Positions 1-7,693 of a stretch of 38,461 nucleotides of DNA are shown one piece after another. The first letter of the stretch is position 1, and every line of letters begins with the position of its first letter. The notes below the pieces were generated by a model that ran no database searches, was not told where the DNA came from, and saw only the letters and a program-made list of their open reading frames with translations. The stretch is from an uncultured Clostridia bacterium (GTDB lineage: Bacteria; Bacillota; Clostridia; Oscillospirales; Ruminococcaceae), in the NCBI GenBank assembly GCA_945923775.1, contig CAMELR010000026.1, positions 1 to 38,461 on the forward strand. The letters run 5' to 3'. The translations under genes and the position numbers were made by a program.

Positions 1-60
1 AGGTCATTAAAAAATTTTTGAAATAACTGTTGCACTTGTATTGACAAATCAAAATATAAA

Positions 61-90
61 AACGGACCCTGACATTTGTCAGGGTCCGTT
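61..90 (-). terminator. Intrinsic terminator, minus strand
   Basis: A 13-bp perfect stem (61-73 with 78-90, loop ATTT) reads on the minus strand into a T-rich run (TTTTATATTTT). On the plus strand no T-run follows. It would end the abfA/Cys-rich transcript that reads leftwards, about 340 bp beyond the last stop codon. Confidence 0.7.
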
Positions 91-112
91 TGGCTTGATG
101 GAAAGTGAGCAA

Positions 113-380
113 TAATTTAGCGGTGCAGCATGCTTCCGAAACAGTCCACCGGACTGTTTCGGAGGACAGGCTCAACAAAGACAACATGTCGATTGTGGGG
201 GAAAACTCTTGTTTTCCCCCACACCCCTTTAGCGCCTTTTGGACGTTTTGACTGCGCGCCGGCGCGCAGAGTAGCCGTGCTCCGCACGGAGTAACCGCAC
301 TTCGTGCGGAGGTTTCGCCTGACGGCGACGAGGGCTCTGCCCTCGACTCGCAAGGGGGACGTGTCCCCCTTGACTCCCAA
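113..380. repeat. Array of consecutive short perfect hairpins
   Basis: The roughly 340-bp gene-free stretch between the terminator and position 430 is almost wholly made of adjoining inverted repeats. They are 135-147/151-163 (13 bp), 194-206/211-223 (13 bp), a 16-nt palindrome at 253-268, two related hairpins near 274-312 (CCGTGC/GCACGG and CCGCAC/GTGCGG), GAGGGC/GCCCTC near 329-343, and AAGGGGGAC/GTCCCCCTT near 350-370. Two open frames cross it, but their peptides are a by-product of the palindromes, so I do not call a gene. The style fits small mobile or mosaic intergenic repeats of Clostridia; the family is not identified. Confidence 0.6.
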
Positions 381-429
381 TTGGGGGATACAGCAAATGG
401 AACACTAGCTGCATAAATTATAGTTCCCA

Positions 430-687
430 TCACCAACGTGGTTTTTCATGCGGGCAATATGCGCTCCTCTTTGCCGCCCTGAGTTCGACATAACAGCCGC
501 ATTTCTGGCAAGTACCGCTGACCAGCGAATCGCACATGCGGCATTCCGAAAGCCTGGCGGCGTAATCCTCGGCGGAGGTTCTCTGCGAAGCCGGGAGAGC
601 GGCTATACGCTGCTGGATCGCCTCCATGAGCTGGGATTCGTCGATATCCTGGAGCAGACAGCGGCGGCAGGGCTTGCGCTCCATCAC
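430..687 (-). CDS. Small Cys-rich protein (DUF6171-like)
   Basis: An 85-aa protein with several Cys pairs: CRRC at residues 8-11, then a C-x2-C, C-x2-C-x-C cluster at about 49-66 and a last Cys-Pro-His near the C terminus. This suggests a small zinc-binding fold. It resembles the short proteins annotated DUF6171, whose function is unknown. Its start codon overlaps the stop of the upstream arabinofuranosidase gene by 4 nt (684-687), so the two are translationally coupled and probably co-transcribed. Nothing here ties it to arabinose metabolism. The DUF assignment is from memory of the Cys pattern and is moderate at best; that it is a real gene is well supported by the overlap and the Cys pattern. 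Confidence 0.7.
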   Translation of the reverse strand: MMERKPCRRCLLQDIDESQLMEAIQQRIAALPASQRTSAEDYAARLSECRMCDSLVSGTCQKCGCYVELRAAKRSAYCPHEKPRW

Positions 688-2159
688 AGCTTTATCGTGA
701 GCGCAGCGACGGAGCAGGGCGGAAGGATTATCTCGGCTCTGCCGTCGGAAACGGTCACAGCGAGGGGCTTTATGGCTACTCTGTCAGGCTCCTCGAAGGA
801 GTTGAGCGCGTGTACATCGTCGGTGAGTATGCGCCCTTCCGCGGACTTTATCCCGGCAAATGCCGCTGCGATATCCACCTTGAAGCTATCGGTAAGTGAA
901 GCGTTAGACAGAGTTACGAATACGTTGCCGTCAGCATTGACGGAAGCCGACTGGCTCAGCGCGGGGACTCCCTCGGCTGCGTTGGAGTTCTGAATGTGGC
1001 TGTATATCAGGTCGGAATCCTGGTGCTGCTTGTAGAGGTCGAATACATGGTAGGTCGGGGTCTTGATGGTTTTTGAGCCCTCGGTCAGCAGTATGGATTG
1101 CAGAACGTTCACCGCCTGCGCGATATTAGCCATCGGTATACGCGCAGAGTGCTGATTAAATATATTCAGGTTTATTGCCGCAACGATGGCGTCCCGCATG
1201 GTGTTCTGCTGATAGAGGAATCCAGGGTTGGTTCCCGGCTCAACGTCGTACCAGGTGCCCCATTCGTCCACGATAAGGCCTACCTTGTGCTCCGGGTCGT
1301 ATCTGTCCATAATACCAGAGTGACGGATTATCATTTCCTCAATGCCCAGAGTGGAACGTATCGTCTTATAGTACTCTTCTTCATCAAATTCGGTGGCGCT
1401 GCCCTTGTGCGACCAGTTGCCGGTTGGAACGGTGTAGTAATGCAGGGACATTCCATTCATATTCCACGGCGTTATCTGCTTCATCAGGACCTCAGTCCAG
1501 TTGTAGTCATCTGCATTGGAGCCGCTTGCGATCTTGAAAAGCTGATTTCCGCTGTAATTGCGGCAGTATGTCGCATAACGGCGGTAAAGGTCAGAGTAGT
1601 ATTCGGGGCGCATGGAGCCTCCGCAGCCCCAGCTCTCGTTGCCTATGCCGAGGTACTTCAGCTTCCAGGGCTGCTCCCTGCCGTTGCGCTTGCGGAGCTC
1701 TGCCATCGGGGAAACGCCGTCGAACGTCATATACTCCACCCAGTTGGAAAGCTCCTCAACGGTGCCGCTGCCTACGTTTCCGCTGATGTAAGGCTCGCAG
1801 CCGACCAGCTCGCAGAAGCGCATGAATTCGTGGGTGCCGAAGCTGTTGTCCTCGACAACGCCGCCCCAGTTGGTGTTGACCATCTTCTTGCGCTGCGACT
1901 TCTCGCCGATGCCGTCGCGCCAGTGGTATTCGTCGGCGAAGCAGCCGCCCGGCCAGCGCAGCACAGGAAGCTTTATCTGTCTGAATGCGTCGATGACGTC
2001 GGTGCGGAAGCCCTCTGTGTTGGGAATGTCGCTGTTTTCGCCGACATATATACCATCATATATGCAGCGGCCGAGGTGCTCCGAGAAATTTCCGTATATT
2101 TCGGGGTTGATGTGGGATTTCTTCTCAAGCGGATTGAGTGTAAGGCGGAGTGTGTTCAT
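684..2159 (-). CDS. abfA: GH51 alpha-L-arabinofuranosidase
   Basis: A 491-aa enzyme, the usual length for intracellular GH51 alpha-N-arabinofuranosidases, which remove terminal arabinofuranosyl units from arabinan and arabinoxylan oligosaccharides. The N terminus carries the family pattern ([19 protein letters not shown], then [17 protein letters not shown]). The general acid/base lies in the GNESWGCGG segment and the nucleophile in VDEWGTWYD. The C-terminal part is the expected beta-sandwich. No signal peptide is seen, so it should act in the cytoplasm on imported oligosaccharides. It is transcribed divergently from an AraC regulator, from a TTGAAA-17-TATAAT promoter at 2195-2223, with GAAAGGATA as RBS. 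Identity is secure; natural substrate is inferred. Confidence 0.95.
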   Translation of the reverse strand: MNTLRLTLNPLEKKSHINPEIYGNFSEHLGRCIYDGIYVGENSDIPNTEGFRTDVIDAFRQIKLPVLRWPGGCFADEYHWRDGIGEKSQRKKMVNTNWGGVVEDNSFGTHEFMRFCELVGCEPYISGNVGSGTVEELSNWVEYMTFDGVSPMAELRKRNGREQPWKLKYLGIGNESWGCGGSMRPEYYSDLYRRYATYCRNYSGNQLFKIASGSNADDYNWTEVLMKQITPWNMNGMSLHYYTVPTGNWSHKGSATEFDEEEYYKTIRSTLGIEEMIIRHSGIMDRYDPEHKVGLIVDEWGTWYDVEPGTNPGFLYQQNTMRDAIVAAINLNIFNQHSARIPMANIAQAVNVLQSILLTEGSKTIKTPTYHVFDLYKQHQDSDLIYSHIQNSNAAEGVPALSQSASVNADGNVFVTLSNASLTDSFKVDIAAAFAGIKSAEGRILTDDVHALNSFEEPDRVAIKPLAVTVSDGRAEIILPPCSVAALTIKL

Positions 2160-2194
2160 ATGAGATATCCTTTCATGGTTTATTTGTTGATTTG

Positions 2195-2223
2195 ATTATA
2201 GCAGATTGACAGCCGCATTTCAA
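2195..2223 (-). promoter_or_regulatory. Sigma-A promoter of abfA
   Basis: On the minus strand TTGAAA (2218-2223) and TATAAT (2195-2200) are separated by 17 nt. It overlaps the divergent promoter at 2206-2234, so the two polymerases would compete for the same DNA. Confidence 0.75.
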
Positions 2224-2234
2224 TGATGTATAAT
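2206..2234 (+). promoter_or_regulatory. Sigma-A promoter of the AraC-family regulator gene
   Basis: Consensus TTGACA (2206-2211), 17-nt spacer, consensus TATAAT (2229-2234). An imperfectly isolated inverted repeat ATATCA-N6-TGATAT lies just downstream at 2233-2250 and overlaps the likely transcription start; it could be an operator. Confidence 0.75.
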
Positions 2235-2280
2235 ATCAATAAACTGATATATCCTACTATACTTGTATCGGAGGTGTCGC

Positions 2281-3060
2281 ATGAAGCTTCACGCAATGGG
2301 AATAGGCTACCGTCATGACGAGAATTTCCGCATATTCCGCCCGGAGGGCTCCGGAGACAATCTGCTTGTGATATTCCGCACGCCGGCGTTTGCCGTTGTG
2401 GACAATGCGCGGGTGGAACTTCCGGCGGATTCCGCGGTGCTGTATAAAAAAACCGCCCTCCAGGAATACGGGGCGGTTGGTGTTGAGTATGTCAACGACT
2501 GGGTGCATTTCGAGTGCGACGAAGCTGATACATTCTTCGAGCGGCTTGGGATACGCTTCGGGGAGCCGGTTTTCGGAGTTCCGGCGTCGGCGGGGAGCAT
2601 ACTTGAGCTGCTCAAGCTTGAGAGCATATCCGATACGCCGAAAAGCCGTGAATGCACCGGATTACTGATAAGGCTGCTTATCGCGGAGGTATTCGGCGGC
2701 GGGAGCGGCGCAGCTGTATCGCCGCACAGCGACGGGCTGCACCGCCTTCGCGCGGAGATATACGGCAGTCCCGCGGAAAACTACACGATAGAGGAGCTTG
2801 CGGCGCGCATGTCGCTGAGCGCGTCCTACTTCCAGACGCTGTACCGCGCGGAATTCGGCGTGAGCTGCTACGAGGACGTGCTGCGCGCAAAGACCGGGCT
2901 TGCGGAGTACTACCTCGCAAACACGGACATGCAGGTGCGGGAGATAGCGGCGCTGTGCGGATTTGAGAACGACGTGCATTTCATACGTCAGTTCAGGAAG
3001 CGCACCGGATCCACCGCGCTGGAGTACCGGCGAAGGGTGAAAGGTCAGCAGAGGGTATAG
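2281..3060 (+). CDS. AraC-family transcriptional regulator
   Basis: 259 aa when started at ATG 2281, which has GGAGG at 2270-2274; a TTG 18 nt upstream lies before this RBS and is rejected. The first 150 residues resemble the cupin-like ligand-binding part of AraC regulators. The last 100 contain two helix-turn-helix units, with the family signature in the second (REIAALCGFENDVHFIRQF, then KRTG and EYRRR). It probably senses an arabinose-type sugar and controls the divergent arabinofuranosidase gene; this is inferred from position and the overlapping promoters. The 3' end overlaps the convergent gene at 3045 by 16 nt. Confidence 0.9.
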   Translation: MKLHAMGIGYRHDENFRIFRPEGSGDNLLVIFRTPAFAVVDNARVELPADSAVLYKKTALQEYGAVGVEYVNDWVHFECDEADTFFERLGIRFGEPVFGVPASAGSILELLKLESISDTPKSRECTGLLIRLLIAEVFGGGSGAAVSPHSDGLHRLRAEIYGSPAENYTIEELAARMSLSASYFQTLYRAEFGVSCYEDVLRAKTGLAEYYLANTDMQVREIAALCGFENDVHFIRQFRKRTGSTALEYRRRVKGQQRV

Positions 3061-3575
3061 GGAGTGCGGTTGATGCGCGCGAGCATGCTCTTGGTCATAT
3101 AGAGCTTGTGAGTGCGTCCGGTGGGGTCTGCATAGTAAGTCAGGCGGGTGGACATGCGGTCAGCGGGGACTTCAACGCGTAGGGTGAGATTTTTCATGTG
3201 AAGCACGAGCTTCTTGTACACCTTCAGCAGGCACGCCGGGCATTCGATAAAATCGCCGTCAGGGGTGGAAAAACCGCTGGTGATATAGAGCTTTCCGCGC
3301 TTGAGGCAGAGATCCTTGGTGCGGGTGGAGTAGCTCGCTTCGATAACGCAGCCTGCGTTGGAGTTATAGCAGCCGAGCGGGAGTTCCTCGTTTATCTCGC
3401 CTGCCGCGGGGAGATAGAAGTAGTATTTCGAGCAGTGGCTGTCGATGATCGAGGTGTCGCCGGAGATGATCTTGCTGCCGTTCTGCTTGAGTATCACGCA
3501 GCCGAGGTCGACTGCGATCTGCGCGAGCTGGGTGAATACTTCGCGCTCCATGTAGTAGGTCATCTGTTTTCCCAT
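3045..3575 (-). CDS. Conserved hypothetical protein
   Basis: 176 aa, not recognised. It is basic, rich in Tyr, and carries Cys pairs (a CPAC-like ECPACLL segment near residue 111), with no transmembrane segment or signal peptide. The start MGKQMTYYMEREVF has an AGGAAG-type RBS (minus strand, about 3583-3588). Its 3' end overlaps the end of the AraC gene by 16 nt on the opposite strand, and no terminator separates them. It might act on a nucleic acid or be a small regulatory protein, but nothing in the sequence decides this. Confidence 0.7.
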   Translation of the reverse strand: MGKQMTYYMEREVFTQLAQIAVDLGCVILKQNGSKIISGDTSIIDSHCSKYYFYLPAAGEINEELPLGCYNSNAGCVIEASYSTRTKDLCLKRGKLYITSGFSTPDGDFIECPACLLKVYKKLVLHMKNLTLRVEVPADRMSTRLTYYADPTGRTHKLYMTKSMLARINRTPYTLC

Positions 3576-3676
3576 GTATAATGCTTCCTTTCAGTAATTT
3601 CAGATTTCCCGCGCAGATTGGTCAGAATGCGGTGATATGCGCGGAGGTGCAAGCTGATTTTTATTCAAAAAAGGTA

Positions 3677-3705
3677 TTGCAATTCTGCGGGGAATGTGCT
3701 ATTAT
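3677..3705 (+). promoter_or_regulatory. Promoter of queT leader
   Basis: TTGCAA (3677-3682), 17-nt spacer, TATTAT (3700-3705). Transcription would start near 3712, giving a leader of about 75 nt that begins with a GTGCC/GGCAC hairpin (3712-3716/3721-3725, loop TTGA). Confidence 0.65.
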
Positions 3706-3737
3706 ATATTGGTGCCTTGAGGCACGAAAAATCAAAT

Positions 3738-3778
3738 ACGGTGTTTTCTTTGTCCAACCACCGTTAAAAAACAAGGAG
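3738..3778 (+). promoter_or_regulatory. Candidate preQ1 riboswitch (class I-like H-type pseudoknot)
   Basis: Stem P1 pairs 3738-3743 (ACGGTG) with 3759-3764 (CACCGT). The P1 loop holds CTTTG (3748-3752), which can pair with CAAGG (3772-3776) across an A-rich joint TTAAAAAA, giving an H-type pseudoknot. The second helix takes in the Shine-Dalgarno AAGGAG (3773-3778), 7 nt before the queT ATG. This is how translational class I preQ1 aptamers are built, and QueT is a typical target. The loop is not a clean match to the class I consensus, so the class is tentative. Confidence 0.6.
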
Positions 3779-3785
3779 TTTTTTT

Positions 3786-4322
3786 ATGCCTAAAAACGAG
3801 ATCTTTCAGACCAAGAACCTTGTACGCCTGGCGCTTGTCGCTGCGCTGTACGCCGCGCTTACCCTGGCGCTTCCGGGGCTGAGCTTCGGAGCTATCCAGT
3901 TCCGTTTTTCGGAGATACTGGTGCTTCTGTGCTTCTACCGTAAGGATTACAGCATTTCGCTGATACTGGGGTGCTTCATTGCGAACTGCTTCAGTCCGAT
4001 GGCGCTGATGGATATGATCTTCGGTACACTGGCTACAGCTATCGCGGTCATTCCGATGTTCTATATCAAGAATATCTGGGTGGCTTCGCTGCTTCCTGTT
4101 GTAAGCAACGGAATCATCATCGCGATAGAACTGCTGGTATGCTACGGAAGCGAACCGCCCGTATGGTTCAACATGCTGACTGTAGGCGCCGGAGAGCTTG
4201 TGGTAGTCACCATTATCGGGTGCGTACTGTTCAAGCTGGTATTCGAGCGCAGCAGCAGACTGATGAACGTGATCGGCGCGAACAAGCCGAACTACTTCAA
4301 GAAGAAGCCGGCTGAGATCTGA
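3786..4322 (+). CDS. queT: QueT family queuosine-precursor transporter
   Basis: 178 aa, an integral membrane protein with about five hydrophobic segments spread from residue 12 to 155. It matches the QueT family: the FSFGAIQFRFSE-like stretch at about 33-43 (LSFGAIQFRFSEIL), then CFIANCFSP and DMIFGTLAT. QueT proteins are predicted energy-coupling (ECF-type) substrate-binding components for preQ0/preQ1, precursors of the tRNA base queuosine. The ATG at 3786 follows AAGGAG by 7 nt, and that RBS can be sequestered in the pseudoknot upstream, so translation is probably switched off by preQ1. A strong terminator follows at once, so it is a single-gene unit; no ECF ATPase is nearby, which fits use of a shared energising module. 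Confidence 0.9.
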   Translation: MPKNEIFQTKNLVRLALVAALYAALTLALPGLSFGAIQFRFSEILVLLCFYRKDYSISLILGCFIANCFSPMALMDMIFGTLATAIAVIPMFYIKNIWVASLLPVVSNGIIIAIELLVCYGSEPPVWFNMLTVGAGELVVVTIIGCVLFKLVFERSSRLMNVIGANKPNYFKKKPAEI

Positions 4323-4337
4323 CGGCCGTTGTAAAAT

Positions 4338-4364
4338 GCCTCTCCGAAAGGGGAGGCGTTTTTA
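4338..4364 (+). terminator. Intrinsic terminator after queT
   Basis: An 8-bp stem (4338-4345 with 4350-4357, one G-U pair), GAAA tetraloop, then GTTTTTATTT. It lies 16 nt after the queT stop. Confidence 0.85.
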
Positions 4365-4408
4365 TTTGGAATTCCTGTGCCGCTTGGCGGCGGATAATGC
4401 AAATGCGG

Positions 4409-5089
4409 TCACTTTAACAGGGAGTTCCACCTGCGGTATTCCGGGAAATGCTCCTCAAGGAACGCGTAGAACCTTGTGGAGTGGTCGCGGTGCCAGTAGT
4501 GGGCGTATTCATGCCACACCACTGAGAGAACGGTCTGGCGCGGGTAGGGCGCGAGCCGTATATTGAGGGAAATGTGGCCCTTGGCGGGAGTGCAGCTCCC
4601 CCAGCGGGTTTTCATATCCTTTATGGTGATAACCGTCGGAGGCGGAGTCAGCCCGGAGTTTATCAGGGACTCACGCACCTCGGCGTTCAGCTTTCGGCAG
4701 AGTTCGACAAAATTGTCGGCGGTCCAGTGTTTCAGAAGCTCTTCCGTGCGCTCGGGGAAGCGTGTGAAAACGCGCATTTCCTCCTGCTCCAGGACAGCGG
4801 CTTCCCGGCTGCTGGAGATGACCCGCACGGGGTATTCCCGGCCGAGCCAGCGGAATATATCCGCGCGTATTTCGGAGTGCTCCTCGCGTTCGCTGATACG
4901 CTGCTGCGCGCGGCGTATGAACGCCTGCTCGGAAACGATGAACTCCTCGATGCGCTTTACGCTCACCCGGGGGCTGGCGGAAATGCGCAGGGAGCCGTCC
5001 TCCTTCACGCGGAGATTTATATTTTTGACGGGCTTGCGGGTCAGCTCGTAGAGCACCTCGCTGCCGTCGGGGAATTTAAGGGAAGTCAT
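4409..5089 (-). CDS. YgjP-type (DUF45, M48-like) zinc metallopeptidase
   Basis: 226 aa, about the usual length for the YgjP/DUF45 family. The C-terminal third carries the metal site, VVWHEYAHYWHRDHS: a zincin HExxH-like motif (HEYAH) with a further His and the conserved FYAFLEEHFPEYRRW ending. The upstream motif KTRWGSCT is also a family signature. Many bacterial members sit with, or are related to, SprT-like proteases; the substrate is unknown. No signal peptide, so cytoplasmic. Its start overlaps the stop of the SGNH hydrolase gene by 4 nt (5086-5089), so it is the second gene of a two-gene operon from the promoter at 5763-5791. Confidence 0.88.
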   Translation of the reverse strand: MTSLKFPDGSEVLYELTRKPVKNINLRVKEDGSLRISASPRVSVKRIEEFIVSEQAFIRRAQQRISEREEHSEIRADIFRWLGREYPVRVISSSREAAVLEQEEMRVFTRFPERTEELLKHWTADNFVELCRKLNAEVRESLINSGLTPPPTVITIKDMKTRWGSCTPAKGHISLNIRLAPYPRQTVLSVVWHEYAHYWHRDHSTRFYAFLEEHFPEYRRWNSLLK

Positions 5090-5724
5090 TCAAGAATGTA
5101 CTTTCTGACAAGCGGGTAGATGGAACGGTAGCCGTCCTCGTTGATGTGCATGCCTTCTATCGTGTATTCAGCGCGAAGGTCGCCGTTTTCGTCCTTCAGC
5201 GGGGCGGTGATGTCGATGTAGCTTGCCCCGAAGCGGTCTGCGAGCTTCCTGACCTCCTCGTTTGCGCGGGCGATCTTCTCGTTGCTGCGCACAAGCAGGC
5301 AGGGCTTCATTTCCGGAGCGGCGGCGCTGTAGTTCACGGGGTAGTACGCCATGAGGTACATTCTGACCCCTGGCACAGCCTTCTTCACCTTGTCAAGTAT
5401 CAGGGCGTAGTTGGACATTATCTGCTCTATGCTGCGGGAGGCGTCGCTGAGGTCGTTCGTGCCGATGTTTATGAATAGTTTCTTCGGCGCAAGGTCGATT
5501 ATGCATGTATCTAAGGCTGCGATGAGTTCATCGGTGATGAATCCGCCCACGCCGCGGTTATATACCGTCACCGGGAGACCGTCCTCCTGTGCGAATTTTT
5601 CTACCGGGAACATTTCCATAAGCGATGAGCCTGCAAAAAGCACGCAGCCTTTTTCAGCGGTTAGATTGAGCTTTTTGTAACGCTCCAGCTTGTATTCTTT
5701 AGTCCAGATGATTTCTTCGCTCAT
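5086..5724 (-). CDS. SGNH/GDSL-type hydrolase
   Basis: 212 aa with the four SGNH blocks in order: nucleophile Ser in FAGSSLMEMF (about residue 33), Gly in NRGVGGF (about 57-63), Asn in NIGTND (about 86-91), and the catalytic Asp/His in EGMHINEDGY near residue 193. These enzymes hydrolyse esters, often acetyl groups on sugars or lysophospholipids. No signal peptide, so it probably works on intracellular acetylated sugars or lipids; the substrate is not readable. Starts at ATG 5724 with GAGG about 8 nt upstream. It leads an operon with the YgjP-type peptidase, which it overlaps by 4 nt. Confidence 0.9.
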   Translation of the reverse strand: MSEEIIWTKEYKLERYKKLNLTAEKGCVLFAGSSLMEMFPVEKFAQEDGLPVTVYNRGVGGFITDELIAALDTCIIDLAPKKLFINIGTNDLSDASRSIEQIMSNYALILDKVKKAVPGVRMYLMAYYPVNYSAAAPEMKPCLLVRSNEKIARANEEVRKLADRFGASYIDITAPLKDENGDLRAEYTIEGMHINEDGYRSIYPLVRKYILE

Positions 5725-5762
5725 ATTGTAATCCTCGACTGATAATAGAAAACTGTTAATTT

Positions 5763-5791
5763 ATTATAACACCATATAAAAGAAAAGTCAA
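5763..5791 (-). promoter_or_regulatory. Sigma-A promoter of the SGNH hydrolase operon
   Basis: On the minus strand TTGACT (5786-5791), 17-nt spacer, TATAAT (5763-5768), about 40 nt before the start codon. Confidence 0.8.
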
Positions 5792-5943
5792 TGAAAAATG
5801 CCGGTAAATGGAAATTAAAAAGAAATTTTTGTTTTAAAAGGTCGCTGAGATGTCAAGAAAAGCCATAAGTGTGCAATAAAAAACGAATGAACTTAAAATT
5901 ACGGTGAGAACAGCAAGTTCGAGAATCACGGTGCAAGTGATTT

Positions 5944-6420
5944 CAGACTTGCGGAGCAAAACGTCCGTCACAGTTCGGGACGGCTAGAAAACGGCGCAGA
6001 CCAAACAAGAAAACCGCCCGAAGGAGACGGCATACAGCCGCAAATCGGAGAAGCAGAGTGCGCGTCATTTTTCGGTTTTGCGAAGCAAAACGTCCGTTCA
6101 GTCCGGGACGAGTGGGAAAAACGGCGCAGATCAAATTAAGAAAACCTCCCGAGGGAGACGGCATACGGTCGCAAATCGGAGAAGCGGGGTGCGCGTCATT
6201 TTTCGGTTTTGCGAAGCAAAACGTCCGTTCAGTCCGGGACGAGTGGGAAAAACGGCGCAGATCAAATTAAGAAAACCTCCCGAGGGAGACGGCATACGGT
6301 CGCAAATCGGAGAAGCGGGGTGCGCGTCATTTTTCGGTTTTGCGGAGCAAAACGTCCGTCCCAATCCGGGACGGACGAGAAAAATGATGCAAACCAAATA
6401 AAAAAACCGTCGAGGAGACG
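5944..6420. repeat. 131-bp tandem repeat, about 3.5 copies
   Basis: The hairpin GTTTTGC-GAA-GCAAAAC and its flanks recur at 5951, 6080, 6211 and 6342, that is with spacings of 129, 131 and 131 nt. The middle two copies are nearly identical; the outer ones are diverged. Each unit also carries a CGTCC/GGGACG inverted pair and a CTCCCGAGGGAG palindrome. Open frames across the array only read through the repeat and I do not call them genes. This array, plus unremarkable AT-rich sequence at 5800-5940, fills most of the gene-free stretch 5725-6747. Unit length is far too long for a CRISPR repeat. Confidence 0.85.
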
Positions 6421-6428
6421 GTTTTTTT
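6401..6428. terminator. Bidirectional hairpin with T/A tails at the repeat edge
   Basis: CCGTC (6407-6411) pairs with GACGG (6417-6421) and the flanking A6 and T7 runs extend the stem; it could terminate from either side. It closes the tandem array. Confidence 0.7.
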
Positions 6429-6600
6429 ATTTGAAAGTAGTGACCTATTTTGATACAAAATGCACACCATACGGATAAATCGTTAAAAGGTGTACGGGTG
6501 TGTAAGCCCCTGTTGTACATGCGGTCTCTATAAAGAAGATATCTTTGGTACAAACCGAAAAAGCCTTCTCCGGCACATAAGTGCTGAAAAAACTTGAAAT

Positions 6601-6653
6601 AAAGGGCTTTCGAGGTTCCGCTGTGTTTTAGGCCGAGCTTCGGAAGCCCTTTT
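6601..6653. terminator. Long-stem hairpin downstream of the defence operon
   Basis: A 12-bp stem (6601-6612 with 6641-6652, one G-U pair) with a 28-nt loop, followed by TTTCTGTTT on the plus strand and a weaker TTATTT on the minus strand. It lies about 95 nt beyond the last stop codon of the minus-strand defence operon and could end it. The rest of 6430-6747 shows nothing but a 13-bp direct repeat (GGAATAATTAAAA at 6722-6734 and 6741-6753). Confidence 0.55.
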
Positions 6654-6747
6654 CTGTTTATTCAACTGTTGCTGGCCAGTTCTGTAGCCTTTGGAACTTA
6701 CCCCTCAAAAGGGTGGTCGGAGGAATAATTAAAAAAGTGTGGAATAA

Positions 6748-7398
6748 TTAAAAGGTTTGCTGCTCCGCTTTTTCACGTACAATAACACGTTCCACATCTT
6801 TGTATTTTTCACGTAAATCCGGTATATCTACTTTTCTTCCGAGAAGTTCTTGAACCACTCCCCATAAGCCATTCTTCTCATCCGGGAATCCATCCATGTA
6901 ATCTATAAACGGAAGACTATTAACGACCAGCGTTTCTCCTTCGATACCACGTCCGGGAACCCCGTACTTTATCACAGGCTCTTTACCGCTTCGAATATTC
7001 TTTCCGAACACAATCGGCTCAGAAACAGGTGCACCGCCCAAAAGAGTCATGCTGATTGCGATATCGAGGATTTGACCATCAAGTTCTATCCATGAGTGAT
7101 CGAAATAGAGACCTTGCCCAAGCATTTCTCCTATGCATAGCTTGGGAGCATATCCCAGTTCAGAAAGCGCAACATATAGGGCAGAACAGCTCGCATGGCA
7201 AGCACCCCACCATTGTTTCCGCTTCATATATTCACTCAAATTGCAAAGGACATTGGCAATGTCCTCTTTGTAACCAGCATTCTGAACAGCAGTCCTAATC
7301 AGATCACCAGTACTCATTGATTCCTTCAAAATACAGCAATGCTTATATTTCTTTCCGCTACCACATGGGCATGGGTCATTTAGTCCGATTTTTGACAT
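6748..7398 (-). CDS. SEC-C zinc-motif protein with transglutaminase-like Cys-His-Asp core
   Basis: 216 aa. Residues 8-22 are a classic SEC-C zinc motif (DPCPCGSGKKYKHCC), used in SecA and many other proteins to bind partners or nucleic acid. Downstream, a Cys (C71, in HASCSALY), a His (H101, in FDHSWIEL) and an Asp (D112, in ILDIAIS) lie in the order and spacing of transglutaminase-like cysteine peptidase folds; I infer this fold from the pattern only. It is the last gene of the defence operon. An effector, processing protease or regulator for the upstream nuclease genes is possible. SEC-C is certain; the catalytic core is a hypothesis. Confidence 0.8.
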   Translation of the reverse strand: MSKIGLNDPCPCGSGKKYKHCCILKESMSTGDLIRTAVQNAGYKEDIANVLCNLSEYMKRKQWWGACHASCSALYVALSELGYAPKLCIGEMLGQGLYFDHSWIELDGQILDIAISMTLLGGAPVSEPIVFGKNIRSGKEPVIKYGVPGRGIEGETLVVNSLPFIDYMDGFPDEKNGLWGVVQELLGRKVDIPDLREKYKDVERVIVREKAEQQTF

Positions 7399-7411
7399 TC
7401 GCTCCCTCCGT

Positions 7412-7666
7412 TCAAACTCCCATCCGCTTCCGGATGTTGTTCAACCATTCTCCGTTGTATTTGAAATAGCGAGGACCGGCCACTGCCCACTTAACACCGA
7501 GGAGATGCTTTGCCAATGCGGTGAGGGACCATTTCTGACCGTTGTACGAGACATGCTTATCATCCGCAACGACGCACATGATGCCTGATGCTTCTGTGTT
7601 GCTGAGCCAGAATTCGATTGGCTCTCCAACAGCAGTATTACACATAGAGAAAGTAAACGGAGCCAT
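7412..7666 (-). CDS. Small protein resembling a RAMA/DUF4357-like DNA-modification-associated module
   Basis: 84 aa. The pattern (FTFSM, G-E-PIEFW, V-DDKHVSYNGQKWSLTALAK, GPRYFKYNGEWL) resembles the small C-terminal modules often fused to GIY-YIG nucleases or methyltransferases, such as the RAMA and DUF4357 groups, which are thought to read modified or target DNA. I make this link by pattern, not by search. It begins 27 nt after the GIY-YIG gene stop with AGGAG close to the ATG. A nuclease followed by a free-standing copy of a domain it is elsewhere fused to suggests a split two-subunit enzyme, or a gene broken by an old frameshift. Confidence 0.6.
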   Translation of the reverse strand: MAPFTFSMCNTAVGEPIEFWLSNTEASGIMCVVADDKHVSYNGQKWSLTALAKHLLGVKWAVAGPRYFKYNGEWLNNIRKRMGV

Positions 7667-7693
7667 TCTCTCCTGATGGACCTCGCTGATCTT

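Noticed and set aside
1098..2195. 365-aa open frame on the plus strand
   Set aside because: Antisense shadow of the GH51 gene, which has clear catalytic motifs; no RBS.
3581..3793. 70-aa frame before queT
   Set aside because: Covers the promoter and preQ1-like leader; no RBS.
5944..6420. CRISPR array
   Set aside because: Period of about 131 nt with no short repeat plus unique spacer structure, and no cas genes.
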